This document shows positions 36,886 to 45,219 of a stretch of DNA of 64,000 nucleotides, piece by piece. The notes under the pieces are model-generated. The model saw only the letters and a program-made list of their open reading frames with translations, ran no database searches and was not told the DNA's origin. Position numbers and translations under genes: made by a program. Location of the stretch: positions 4,922,001 to 4,986,000 of the forward strand of contig NZ_CP092333.1 in the NCBI RefSeq assembly GCF_018595675.2. Reading direction: 5' to 3'. Origin of the DNA: Flavihumibacter fluvii (lineage in GTDB: Bacteria > Bacteroidota > Bacteroidia > Chitinophagales > Chitinophagaceae). Within the stretch, counting starts at the first letter, position 1. Every line of letters begins with the position of its first letter.

Positions 36886-38142
36886 ATGAACCGTAGCTAT
36901 TATACCGTTGGCCTGATTATGCTCACGTTTTTTGTGATCTCTTTCCTTACGAATATTATAGGTCCCCTGGTTCCGGATATCATCAAGGGGTTTGACCTAA
37001 GCCTAACACTGGTCGCCTTGCTGCCCTTTGCCTTTTTCATTGCATATGGTGTAATGTCAATTCCAACCGGTATGATGTTGGAACGTTACAAGGAAAAAAA
37101 AGTAATGGTGGCGGCTTTCGTGGTATCCTTTCTGGGGTCCCTCATGCTGGCGCTTTTCCCCAATTACCTCAGCGCAGTTTTATCCTTGTTCCTGATCGGT
37201 TGTGGAATGGCCATGTTGCAGGTGGTCATCAATCCATTGCTTCGTACTTCTGGCGGGGAAGAACATTATGCCTTCAATTCCATCCTGGCACAATTAATTT
37301 TTGGGCTCGCCTCTTTTGTTAGCCCACTCGTATATTCCAGTATGGTATCCAGGCTGCAGGGCCCATCGATAACGACCGGGATGATGGCGCTTTTGCAAAA
37401 AAATACACCTGGCCATTTGCCCTGGATTTCCCTTTATTGGTTATTTGCCGTGATTTCCCTGGCCATGATTGTTATTATCATCTTTTCCCGCTTCCCGAAA
37501 GTTGAACTTAGCCAGGATGAAAAGGCCGGGACTATACAGACTTATATCGACCTGTTCAAAAAACGGGTGGTTGTCCTTTATTTCTTTGGCTTATTTTGTT
37601 ATGTGGGTACAGAACAGGGTGTGGCCAACTGGATATCACAATTCCTGAGTACCTACCACGGCTATGATCCCCAAAAGACCGGCGCAGAGATTGTGGCTTA
37701 TTTCTGGGGCCTGATGACTGCCGGTGGCGTATTGGGTTTACTACTGGTAAAGCTGATGGATAGCAGGAAAGTATTGATCCTCTTTTCCGTATTAGCGCTG
37801 GTATCTTTAACGGTGGCGCTTTTTGGTCCGGGTAACTGGGCCCTGGTCGCCTTTCCTATGTTTGGTTTTTTCGCATCAGTGTTTTATCCGATAATATTTT
37901 CCCTGGCCCTGAATTCTGTTACAGAGCACCATGGTTCATTTGCGGGCATCCTGGTGACCGGTATTGTAGGCGGGGCTGTGATCCCGCTGATCGTGGGCTG
38001 GCTGGGTGATTTGCTTGGACTGCGTTACGGAATGTTATTCATCTACATAACCATGGGATATATTTTAAGTATTGGATTCTGGGCACGCCCCATTGTTACT
38101 AATAAAACCATCAGCAGGAGGAAAAAAGAATCGATCAGCTAA
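36886..38142 (+). CDS. Sugar MFS permease
   Basis: A 418-residue major-facilitator protein with about 12 membrane segments. Its layout resembles the FHS (FucP-like) group, with PLLRTSGGEEHYAFNSIL in place of the canonical ANPY signature, so it is a divergent member. A cytosolic basic tail closes it (TISRRKKESIS). The ROK kinase gene begins 18 bases downstream, which implies import followed by phosphorylation of one sugar. The upstream inverted repeat suggests its expression is controlled. Confidence 0.85.
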   Translation: MNRSYYTVGLIMLTFFVISFLTNIIGPLVPDIIKGFDLSLTLVALLPFAFFIAYGVMSIPTGMMLERYKEKKVMVAAFVVSFLGSLMLALFPNYLSAVLSLFLIGCGMAMLQVVINPLLRTSGGEEHYAFNSILAQLIFGLASFVSPLVYSSMVSRLQGPSITTGMMALLQKNTPGHLPWISLYWLFAVISLAMIVIIIFSRFPKVELSQDEKAGTIQTYIDLFKKRVVVLYFFGLFCYVGTEQGVANWISQFLSTYHGYDPQKTGAEIVAYFWGLMTAGGVLGLLLVKLMDSRKVLILFSVLALVSLTVALFGPGNWALVAFPMFGFFASVFYPIIFSLALNSVTEHHGSFAGILVTGIVGGAVIPLIVGWLGDLLGLRYGMLFIYITMGYILSIGFWARPIVTNKTISRRKKESIS

Positions 38143-38160
38143 TTCATACAAAAGAATAGG

Positions 38161-39012
38161 ATGCAAGACAAACTGGTAATAGGAATCGACCTGGGTGCAA
38201 CGAATATCCGGGGTGGACTGGTCTCAGGAAATGTGATCACTAACGCGCATGGCAAACCGATACGCAGTCATGGAACAAAGGAAGAGGTGTTACAGGATAT
38301 ATTTGATATTACAGACCAGCTGGTGAATGAAAAGGTTGCAGGTATTGGCATTGGCGTTCCCAGTGTGGTAGACCTTGCAGAAGGCATAGTATATGATGTG
38401 CAATACATTCCTTCCTGGAAAGAAGTGCCTCTAAAAAAGCTCATGGAAGAACGGTACAAAGTGCCGGTCTTTGTAAATAATGATGCCAATTGTTTTGCCC
38501 TGGGAGAGTTTTATTTTGGCAAAGGCATTGGTGCCGAACATATGATCGGACTCACACTGGGAACGGGTATTGGTGCAGGTGTGATTATTAACAAGCGACT
38601 GTATGCCGGACCTAATTGTGGTGCCGGGGAATTCGGCATGGCCGATTATCTTGACCACCATTATGAATATTACGCCAGCGGCCAGTTTTTCCAGAATGTT
38701 TACCATACCGACGGCCAGATCGTACATAAGCGCGCGCAGGCCGGTGATCCAAGATCCCTTCAATGGTATGCAGAGATGGGTACCCACCTGGGCAATACAA
38801 TCAAGCTGGTCTTGTATGCCTATGATCCGCCGTTGATTGTTTTTGGTGGTTCAGTCAGGCTTGCTTATCCCTTTTTTCAAAAAACAATGTGGGAGCGCAT
38901 CAACACTTTTGCCTATACGAGAACGCTGAAGCGATTGCGCATTGAATTATCCGAACTGCAAAACAGTGGCATACTGGGTGCAGCCGGATTGTATTATGAT
39001 GCTGAAAAATAA
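38161..39012 (+). CDS. ROK-family sugar kinase
   Basis: A 283-residue kinase with the ROK phosphate loop GIDLGATNIRGGLV near the N-terminus, the catalytic aspartate in VNNDANCFALGE, and GLTLGTGIGAGVI. The zinc motif CxCGxxGC usual in ROK proteins is replaced by GPNCGAGEFG followed by DHHYEYYASG, a form seen in some Bacteroidota. Substrates of the family include glucose, N-acetylglucosamine and N-acetylmannosamine. With the permease it could supply the phosphorylation step missing from the nagB-nagA locus 7 kb upstream, although it may serve a different sugar. Confidence 0.88.
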   Translation: MQDKLVIGIDLGATNIRGGLVSGNVITNAHGKPIRSHGTKEEVLQDIFDITDQLVNEKVAGIGIGVPSVVDLAEGIVYDVQYIPSWKEVPLKKLMEERYKVPVFVNNDANCFALGEFYFGKGIGAEHMIGLTLGTGIGAGVIINKRLYAGPNCGAGEFGMADYLDHHYEYYASGQFFQNVYHTDGQIVHKRAQAGDPRSLQWYAEMGTHLGNTIKLVLYAYDPPLIVFGGSVRLAYPFFQKTMWERINTFAYTRTLKRLRIELSELQNSGILGAAGLYYDAEK

Positions 39013-39017
39013 TTCCA

Positions 39018-39821
39018 TCATTTATTTTGTTGCAGGAAGGAAACAACTGTTGCACTGAATTCCGGAGTATGCCATGCTGAGCCATGGGTGCCGGGCGTTT
39101 CAACAAACCATGCGTTGGGAATTAGTGCTGCCAGTTCCTGGCCTTTACCATTGTCTTTGTCCTCAACCCCGCATACTACCAAAACTTTTTGCCTGATCCG
39201 GCCCAACTCTTCCTTACTGGTTGAAGGTTGCCCATATTGCTGGTAGGCCAGTGCAAGCTGGTCCAGGTTATTTTCTTTTATCCTTTTATAAAACGGAGCA
39301 AACGCAACAGTGGTATCATTCATCAGGGCATTATAGAAAGCGATCCGCCTAGGCCATTGCGGATTAGTGAAATCTGCGCCCATCCCGCCTAATACTGTAG
39401 CCTGAATATGTTTGTCAAGTACCAGTAGGCGGGCCAGTATGATTGATCCCCGGGAATATCCCAGTGCAAAATAATTTTTGAAGCCGAGTGAATGGATCAA
39501 TCCCATAAGGTCCTTTGCTTCGGCGTCATTCAGGTACGCAATACTGTCGTGTGGTTTGTCAGATTTTCCATTACCCCTGAGGTCAACAGTGATGACTGAA
39601 AAACCGCAAGTCACAAGTTGGTTATACAGATCAATTTTTTTCCAATCTTCGCCGGTGCCCGTGAAACCATGAACCAGCAATACAGGAAAACCATTTCCTT
39701 TTACTTCATAATAGATCCTTGTACTGTCGAAGGAGGTAAAATGTCCTGACTTATTATTCTGCGCAAAGCCGCTAACACATAACCAACAGGCAACTACCAC
39801 AAAACATGAACGTATTCCCAT
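39018..39821 (-). CDS. Exported alpha/beta hydrolase
   Basis: A 267-residue hydrolase with a signal peptide (MGIRSCFVVVACWLCVSGFA). The oxyanion-hole HG dipeptide is in LLVHGFTGTGEDW, the nucleophile serine in ALGYSRGSIILA, the acid in VCGVEDKDNG and the histidine in TPGTHGSAWH. It is of the prolyl-aminopeptidase/haloperoxidase-like esterase class; the substrate cannot be predicted. It converges on the ROK gene with only five bases between the stops. Confidence 0.85.
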   Translation of the reverse strand: MGIRSCFVVVACWLCVSGFAQNNKSGHFTSFDSTRIYYEVKGNGFPVLLVHGFTGTGEDWKKIDLYNQLVTCGFSVITVDLRGNGKSDKPHDSIAYLNDAEAKDLMGLIHSLGFKNYFALGYSRGSIILARLLVLDKHIQATVLGGMGADFTNPQWPRRIAFYNALMNDTTVAFAPFYKRIKENNLDQLALAYQQYGQPSTSKEELGRIRQKVLVVCGVEDKDNGKGQELAALIPNAWFVETPGTHGSAWHTPEFSATVVSFLQQNK

Positions 39822-39844
39822 ACTTTAAATGTTGGTAAGATGGA

Positions 39845-40297
39845 TTAATGCGACTGTTTCAATAGTTTAAATGCTACTGCAAGCATTAGAATCGAGCCCG
39901 GAAAAATCAGCATAGTCCATTCCAGCTGGTTTTCAGCTATAACAATCTTCGAAACATAATAAACGAAAATGGTCGTTAATAGCATTTCCCACATGATATA
40001 TTTGAGCTGTGAAAAATTTTCTATGTTAAGCCAGGGCAGTTCGTACCCATTCATGAAATTGGTCTTTGGTAAAAACAGTTTTGCTATACCCAGGGCGAAT
40101 ATGACGAAAAATAGTGCAATCAAAAAACTATCCAGTGATTCAGCAATCATCACCCCGGGTTTGTCTTCAACTCTTCCGTGTGCCAAAATCATATAGGCAT
40201 GTATGCTTCTATATATTCCCATGATCATGAAAAGCAGACCGTTCAGAAGAACCAGGGATACAATTATTGATATACAGAACCTGATTATTTTACTCAT
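39845..40297 (-). CDS. YqhA/UPF0114-family membrane protein
   Basis: A 150-residue inner-membrane protein with three to four hydrophobic segments. The centre, ESLDSFLIALFFVIFALGIA followed by KLFLP and then PWLNIENFSQLK, is the UPF0114/YqhA pattern. Function of the family is unknown. It is upstream of the alpha/beta hydrolase on the same strand, with 23 bases between them, so they may form one unit. Confidence 0.8.
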   Translation of the reverse strand: MSKIIRFCISIIVSLVLLNGLLFMIMGIYRSIHAYMILAHGRVEDKPGVMIAESLDSFLIALFFVIFALGIAKLFLPKTNFMNGYELPWLNIENFSQLKYIMWEMLLTTIFVYYVSKIVIAENQLEWTMLIFPGSILMLAVAFKLLKQSH

Positions 40298-40372
40298 AAT
40301 GAAGCTGTTGAACTGAAAGATACCCTAAAATTTTGCTGTAATTATACAATATACTGATGATTTTCGGGCTTT

Positions 40373-40511
40373 ATTTTTCGATCTCATAGGGTACAATCTG
40401 TTTAAAAAGATCCATTGATTTAATTGCCATATTACACGCCTGCCCGGTAAAAATCAGCCGGAACCATTTTCTATCCTCGTTCCCAAATTTATGATTGAAG
40501 AATAACTATCC
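40373..40511 (-). pseudogene. Unidentified coding remnant
   Basis: A short minus-strand frame ends in GNEDRKWFRLIFTGQACNM and then KSMDLFKQIVPYEIEK before a stop. It is preceded four codons upstream by another stop and has no start codon. Its amino-acid composition looks coding, but no family is recognised. It lies beyond the truncated ArsR frame and may be the tail of a second decayed gene. Confidence 0.35.
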
Positions 40512-40637
40512 GGAAATAAATTTAAAGGCTTTTGTGGTGGCGAAATGGTCCACCTATATTGCAGATGATTTGCTGGATGCGGTCTTTTGTATTTGCTGCC
40601 TTTTCGATTTCACAGTACAGTTCCTGTGTTGTGGGTG

Positions 40638-40877
40638 CTACTTTTCTTTCCTGATTTTGAACTGTGCAATGATGTATTGTTCAAGAAAGTGATAATATAT
40701 TTCCCGGCCTTCCTGCCGTAGTTCCAGCAACTGGCATTCATTCAGGATCCTGATGTTTTTGGATATGGCCCGTCGGGTGGGGTCGGTAATGGCCTGGAAT
40801 ATATCTCGTCTTTTGTGGGTGATATTATTAAGCAGCTGATTGGTTGCAAATATTAGCGCAACTGTTTGGTTTCGCAA
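40638..40877 (-). pseudogene. ArsR-family regulator with the recognition helix deleted
   Basis: The frame reads [17 protein letters not shown], the start of an ArsR-type winged helix, and then jumps directly to [20 protein letters not shown], the segment after the recognition helix. About 30 residues that form most of the helix-turn-helix are missing, in frame. The start would be TTG or is lost. The rest, [19 protein letters not shown], is the wing and C-terminal helix. DNA binding should be lost; it may be a pseudogene or, less likely, a dimer-only antagonist. Confidence 0.6.
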
Positions 40878-40899
40878 TTTTATTTTTGGGGAGGGAAAT

Positions 40900-41466
40900 T
40901 TACCGGCTCTGCTTTTCTTTACCTTTTTGCCACATGGGTTTTGCTTTCAGCACCTTTTTATAAATTGTACAATCTGGTGAATGGGCGCCTTCAAGGTATC
41001 CGATACTCATTAAGAACTCATTCACAATTTCCCCGCCAGTGAATTTGAAGGTTTTCTTAAACAGTTTGACCCACTCTTCTTTTGTCCTGGGATGTTGATG
41101 ACTCAGCCATTTTTCGAATGAACCATATTCTTTCTGAAGCAGGAGAATGGTTTTGGCGTTCTCAATAGCCGCATTAACTTTCAGGCGGTTGCGGATGATA
41201 CCCGGATCTGCCAGCAACCTTTCCCGGTCTTTGTCTGTATAGGCAGCCACTTTTTTAATATTGAAATTGTGGTAGGCCTTCCTGAAGGTGATCTCCTTTT
41301 TCAGGATAGTTTCCCAGCTAAGTCCGGCCTGGTTGATTTCCAGGACCAGGCGGCAAAATAATTCATTGTCGTCGTTAATGGGAAAACCATACAGGTTGTC
41401 GTGGTAAGCCTTATGCAGCTCTTTTTTATGGTCTGGCATATAGGTTATGGCCCTGCAGTATGACAT
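40900..41466 (-). CDS. tag: DNA-3-methyladenine glycosylase I
   Basis: A 188-residue base-excision repair enzyme. Zinc ligands C4 (MSYCRA), a histidine in KAYHDNLYG, and HxxxC in [10 protein letters not shown] are all present. The family core [16 protein letters not shown] and the preceding [14 protein letters not shown] match Tag. It removes 3-methyladenine from alkylated DNA. No Ada or AlkA gene is nearby in the window. The decayed ArsR gene follows at its 3' end. Confidence 0.92.
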   Translation of the reverse strand: MSYCRAITYMPDHKKELHKAYHDNLYGFPINDDNELFCRLVLEINQAGLSWETILKKEITFRKAYHNFNIKKVAAYTDKDRERLLADPGIIRNRLKVNAAIENAKTILLLQKEYGSFEKWLSHQHPRTKEEWVKLFKKTFKFTGGEIVNEFLMSIGYLEGAHSPDCTIYKKVLKAKPMWQKGKEKQSR

Positions 41467-41490
41467 TGTCGGTAATATATTTAATTGTTT

Positions 41491-43020
41491 TTATTGCCAG
41501 TTTTTCTTTCTTTCCATTTCATCAATGATGCGTTGATTGATATCCACTTTGGCTCCCCGCAACACATAAATAGATATTTCAGGTTCCCTGGCAAGTGCAT
41601 TTATCCTTTTAGCTGCCAGATATACCGTGTCGAATAAGGGAATTTCAGTCTTTCTGCCCTTGTCTTCATCATTATCCTCCTTCACCAGGATCGCATCTGT
41701 GATTTTTTGTTGTAAGGGTAACCAGTTGATATAATCAGCATTAAATGAATTTGCCCTGATCTTTCTATTGCGCATGTAATAATTGATGGCACCCGCCTGT
41801 CCATAATTGTCGCAAAGGATCAGGGTATGGTCCAGGTTTGGCAGGCTGGAACAAACCGAATCTACTTTATCAGCCAATTGTTTCCAGCCAAGCATATCGG
41901 CAAAATCCTGTGGTAATTCGTGGTCTTTGCCATCTTCCCAGCGCAGTAGGCCGAGGTCTTTATAGGGTTGTGAATTATTGCGGATCTGTTCCGGACTTTT
42001 ATTGGGAAAAGCGATCTTGTAGAGTGGAATGAAAAATAGAAGAGGTATGGCTATAGTAACCGGTTGAACATATTTTTTCCATCCTGTATTTAACAAATTA
42101 CCCAGGAAAACGGCACCAAACGAAATATATATTGGGTATAAGCCGATCGCATAGTAAGACTTAGCCTTAAAGTATACAAAAACAAGGAGGGTGAATGCCA
42201 GGGCCCAAAAGAAGCACCTGTATTTTATAAAAGGCGGGTAGAATAATAAAGCATGAAGTGAAGCAAAAATCACGAACAAGGCCCCTAGAAAGAAAAGTAT
42301 TTGGTCTTTAAAGAAATCCCACCTGTTTACATGTACCAATTGTGTAGCTGCTAATTCCTGCATATGGTGTAAAACCGGGAAACTGTTCTGGTATTGCCAG
42401 ATCAGGTTGGGGGATACGAGGACAAGTCCGAGTAATACCGCACCGTAAAAATTTTGTTGCGTTAAGATTCGGCGATGTTCAGTCAGCAGGATGGCTGGAA
42501 TGAGGCCAAGGACCAGGAAAGCGATATTGTATTTATTCAAAAATCCGATAGCGAATATTATGGCACCGAAATAGAGCCATTTTGGTTGTTCTGAATGAAT
42601 GTACCTGATCAGCATGTAATAAAAAGTTGTCCAGCTTAAAACATCCAGGGAATTTGGCTGGTACAGCGTGTTTAACCTGAGCAGCGAAGAGAATAATATG
42701 CAGGTTGCCCCTAATATTAAAGCGAACAGGTTACCTTTTAAGGCTTCTATGGCTTTCCATATAATTACAATAGTCAAAGCGCCAAATAAAGCAGGAAAAA
42801 ATTTGACCCAAAAAACAGTATTTCCCAGCAACTGAATGATCCTGGAAATCCAGGAGGTTACCGGTGGAACGGATAAATAGCCCCATGCGAGGTGATTGCC
42901 CTGGTCCAGGTGCAGGTATTCGTCTCGTTGTAAATCATAGTCCGGACTAATTAAATAGTATTGAAGAATGAATTTTACCAGGATAAACCCTGCCAGAATA
43001 AATGACCTGTTTACTTTCAT
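41491..43020 (-). CDS. GT39-like membrane glycosyltransferase
   Basis: A 509-residue integral membrane protein with about 10-12 segments. After TM1, the acidic motif RDEYLHLDQGNHLAWGY lies in the first outer loop, as in ArnT/PMT-type (GT39/GT83) transferases that use polyprenyl-phosphate sugar donors. The C-terminal 150 residues form a soluble domain (RWEDGKDHELPQDFADMLG). Acceptor and sugar are unknown; lipid A, proteins or surface glycans are all possible. It starts 24 bases upstream of the tag gene on the same strand. Confidence 0.82.
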   Translation of the reverse strand: MKVNRSFILAGFILVKFILQYYLISPDYDLQRDEYLHLDQGNHLAWGYLSVPPVTSWISRIIQLLGNTVFWVKFFPALFGALTIVIIWKAIEALKGNLFALILGATCILFSSLLRLNTLYQPNSLDVLSWTTFYYMLIRYIHSEQPKWLYFGAIIFAIGFLNKYNIAFLVLGLIPAILLTEHRRILTQQNFYGAVLLGLVLVSPNLIWQYQNSFPVLHHMQELAATQLVHVNRWDFFKDQILFFLGALFVIFASLHALLFYPPFIKYRCFFWALAFTLLVFVYFKAKSYYAIGLYPIYISFGAVFLGNLLNTGWKKYVQPVTIAIPLLFFIPLYKIAFPNKSPEQIRNNSQPYKDLGLLRWEDGKDHELPQDFADMLGWKQLADKVDSVCSSLPNLDHTLILCDNYGQAGAINYYMRNRKIRANSFNADYINWLPLQQKITDAILVKEDNDEDKGRKTEIPLFDTVYLAAKRINALAREPEISIYVLRGAKVDINQRIIDEMERKKNWQ

Positions 43021-43121
43021 ACTTGTTTTTACATGGATGACATCTGTTGCTGCTCCAAATTAATATACTTATTTCGTACAGTTCTTACCATCTGTACCTT
43101 CGGTGCAACCAGCCATCCGGT

Positions 43122-43583
43122 TTAATGATGTTGTTTGGCCAGTAATACGATCTGTCCTAAATGATAAGCATCGTGCTGGATGATGCCATGAAAAAGTTCA
43201 TAATAGGTAAACCTGCCTGAAGGATAACTCTTTTCCAGGATATCAGGATCGAAACTGGCCAATAGTTCAAGCCAATCCCGCTGGCTCTGTTCCAGTTTTT
43301 GTAGTGTTGTTGTCCATGCGGTTTCAGAACTGTCCATGATGGGCCTGAAATAATTATCCGCGGGTGATTCCTTTATGTTGCCTTGCACCCTTTGCAATAT
43401 TTCTTCGCGCCAACTGATCAGGTGGTTGATGATTTCCCATATTGAATTGCAGTTCTGCAGCACTTTTGTTGCAGCCTGTTTTGCAGTTATCTCTTGTATT
43501 ACTGAAAGTATGTTGACTTCTATCCAGGAAGGTCCATGATAGAGTTGGTCCAGGAGCTTGCTTATTCTTTGCGTTTCTTTCAT
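43122..43583 (-). CDS. DinB-family protein
   Basis: A 153-residue four-helix-bundle protein. The metal-site histidines are placed as in DinB: one in IWEIINHLISWREE near residue 52, and two in YYELFHGIIQHDAYHLGQIV near the C-terminus (HxxxH type). Bacteroidota members include bacillithiol-dependent and stress-related enzymes; the function here is not known. It stands alone, next to a long stretch without genes. Confidence 0.85.
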   Translation of the reverse strand: MKETQRISKLLDQLYHGPSWIEVNILSVIQEITAKQAATKVLQNCNSIWEIINHLISWREEILQRVQGNIKESPADNYFRPIMDSSETAWTTTLQKLEQSQRDWLELLASFDPDILEKSYPSGRFTYYELFHGIIQHDAYHLGQIVLLAKQHH

Positions 43584-44233
43584 GGCGAATGATTTTTATG
43601 GAAATTTCACCTGTTTTGCAGCACTTAAATCTAAATATTTCCTTTCGGTATTAGCTTCCTTTTTAATTGGTGGGCACATGGACCGGACTTTTATTTACAG
43701 TCACCTCCGTTTTTTTCGCTTTAAAATTGCTTTTGTCCCAGGAATGCGTATTACCCGTCCCAGAAATTAGTAATGCCCGTCACAAATCCTGGAATTGTGC
43801 AGTTTGTTGAATTATTTTTAGTTTGCTGGTATTATTATTGCAGCTCAAGCATCATTCATGCTGAACAGAGGGAAGGACCCGCGCGGAGATTTCGGGTAAT
43901 CCCTGGATCCAAAACATGCAGTTCGCGCTTGGTTACTTCGCAAATGTGATGCAGTTCACGCAATTTTCTCTTGGTTTTACGTAGGTATTTAGGCACTTTC
44001 TATATGGTTTTCCGTAGGTCTGCAGGCTCTTTGCGGCGCTTTGTTGTCTCTTTTCAGGCAAATTCAAGGCACTTTCCCGGCTCTTTCATGGCTCTTTCCC
44101 CATACTCCCTCACTGATGCAATATTTTCTATCCTGTGCTAAACCTGGTTATCTTTTAAAATGCATCGATCCAGGGCAATATGCGGGACTTGCCGTAGTGT
44201 CAGTGCAACTGCCAGGCCCATTATAATTGCAGC
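43584..44233. other. 650-base stretch without a recognisable gene
   Basis: No frame in this stretch resembles a protein. Two features stand out. CCCGTC occurs twice at 43754-43759 and 43776-43781, in similar contexts (TTA-CCCGTC and AATG-CCCGTC), exactly 22 bases apart. Further along is a degenerate 33-bp repeat with six GGCnCTTT words, listed separately. The stretch lies between the DinB gene and the 3' end of the propeller gene. Confidence 0.5.
43972..44097 (+). repeat. Imperfect 33-bp direct repeats with GGCnCTTT words
   Basis: TGGTTTTaCGTAGGT (43972) and TGGTTTTcCGTAGGT (44005) start two copies of a 33-base unit that each end in AGGCnCTTT. The word GGCnCTTT then recurs at 44035, 44068, 44079 and 44090; with the copies at 43992 and 44025 the spacings are 33, 10, 33, 11 and 11. 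No protein frame explains it. Confidence 0.55.
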
Positions 44234-45199
44234 CTATTCTTTTGCCGGCATTCCTTGTTTGAGTTTTCTTTCTGAGCAACTTATAATTAAAATTCCATGG
44301 TAGGTTTTTAAATTAGTTGCAGCAAATCCGCCCGGTAGCCCATTTCCTGAATATTTCCAGGCTTCGCCTGGACCATCCTTCCTGTATACCCCGTCCCATT
44401 GTCCGGCAAATACAGTAGTATGATTTTTCGTTACGTTGAAAGTATATAAGCCTTTCGGTAATCCGCTTTGGATACTTTGCCAACTTTTACCTCTGTCGGC
44501 AGAAGAAAATAATTCATTGTAGGCCATTGCATAAATGGTATTTTCAGATGAGCTGATATTATGCAATGAATGCCCTGGAAATACTTGTTTCCAGTTTTTT
44601 GAATTTCCTGCTGGTGTATATATTCCTTTATTTGTTGCAATATAAATCGTTCCATCAAGTTCAGCTATCCCGTTTACTTGCAATGAACTTTGGCCGTATT
44701 CAAATTTCCATTTTTTAAGTACTTCATTGTAAGAATACAAACCATCATTTGTGCCTGCATATAGTGTATTGTCAATTTCAGCAAATTTCCGGACAGTTAA
44801 ATTGCCAAGTCCTGAATTTTTTGAAGTCCAGTTTTTTCCTTGGTTTGTTGAGGAGAAAATCCCACCAAATTGCGTCCCAACAAAAATTTCGTTCTTAAAA
44901 AAAATCAGGCCACCTGGATTACTTTTTATAATCTGTTCGTCAGTTGGAATGCTAAGCCATTTATTCGCCTTGAAATCAAAAATAAATATCCCGTCTTCTT
45001 TTGTGGCAAGGCCAAGCATGGAGGTTGAAGCAGCAATACCACCTAGCCCGATGCTTATTTTTTCCGGAAGGCCATCACTTGTATTTTTCCAGGTCATCCC
45101 TTTATCCCTGGAAAAATAGACTATTCCTTCAGCCCCTTTATCCTGGCCATTACAGGAATTTAAAATTGACAACAGAAGTATTAGTAGCGTATTTTTCAT
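44234..45199 (-). CDS. Lipoprotein with Asp-box (BNR-like) beta-propeller
   Basis: A 321-residue protein with a lipoprotein signal (MKNTLLILLLSILNSC; lipid cysteine 16). Repeated Asp-box words occur: SRDKGMTWKN, STNQGKNWTS and SADRGKSWQS, separated by blades with YAGTNDGLY- and YIATNKGIY-like strands. This is the sialidase/Ycf48-type propeller architecture, but catalytic sialidase residues are not evident, so it is probably a binding or structural protein. I chose the ATG at 45199; the frame extends upstream across the start of the divergent LD-carboxypeptidase gene. Confidence 0.78.
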   Translation of the reverse strand: MKNTLLILLLSILNSCNGQDKGAEGIVYFSRDKGMTWKNTSDGLPEKISIGLGGIAASTSMLGLATKEDGIFIFDFKANKWLSIPTDEQIIKSNPGGLIFFKNEIFVGTQFGGIFSSTNQGKNWTSKNSGLGNLTVRKFAEIDNTLYAGTNDGLYSYNEVLKKWKFEYGQSSLQVNGIAELDGTIYIATNKGIYTPAGNSKNWKQVFPGHSLHNISSSENTIYAMAYNELFSSADRGKSWQSIQSGLPKGLYTFNVTKNHTTVFAGQWDGVYRKDGPGEAWKYSGNGLPGGFAATNLKTYHGILIISCSERKLKQGMPAKE

Positions 45200-45219
45200 T
45201 GTTTTAATTAGATTGCCAT

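Noticed and set aside
40495-40692. Plus-strand 65-codon hydrophobic frame
   Set aside because: It overlaps the decayed ArsR frame on the other strand and its composition (many Cys and Phe) is an antisense effect.
43558-43770. Plus-strand 70-codon frame across the dinB start
   Set aside because: It overlaps dinB and reads as low-information sequence.
43972-44097. CRISPR array
   Set aside because: The repeats are imperfect, spacing is 33, 10 or 11 bases with no spacer-like unique segments of equal length, and no cas gene lies in the window.
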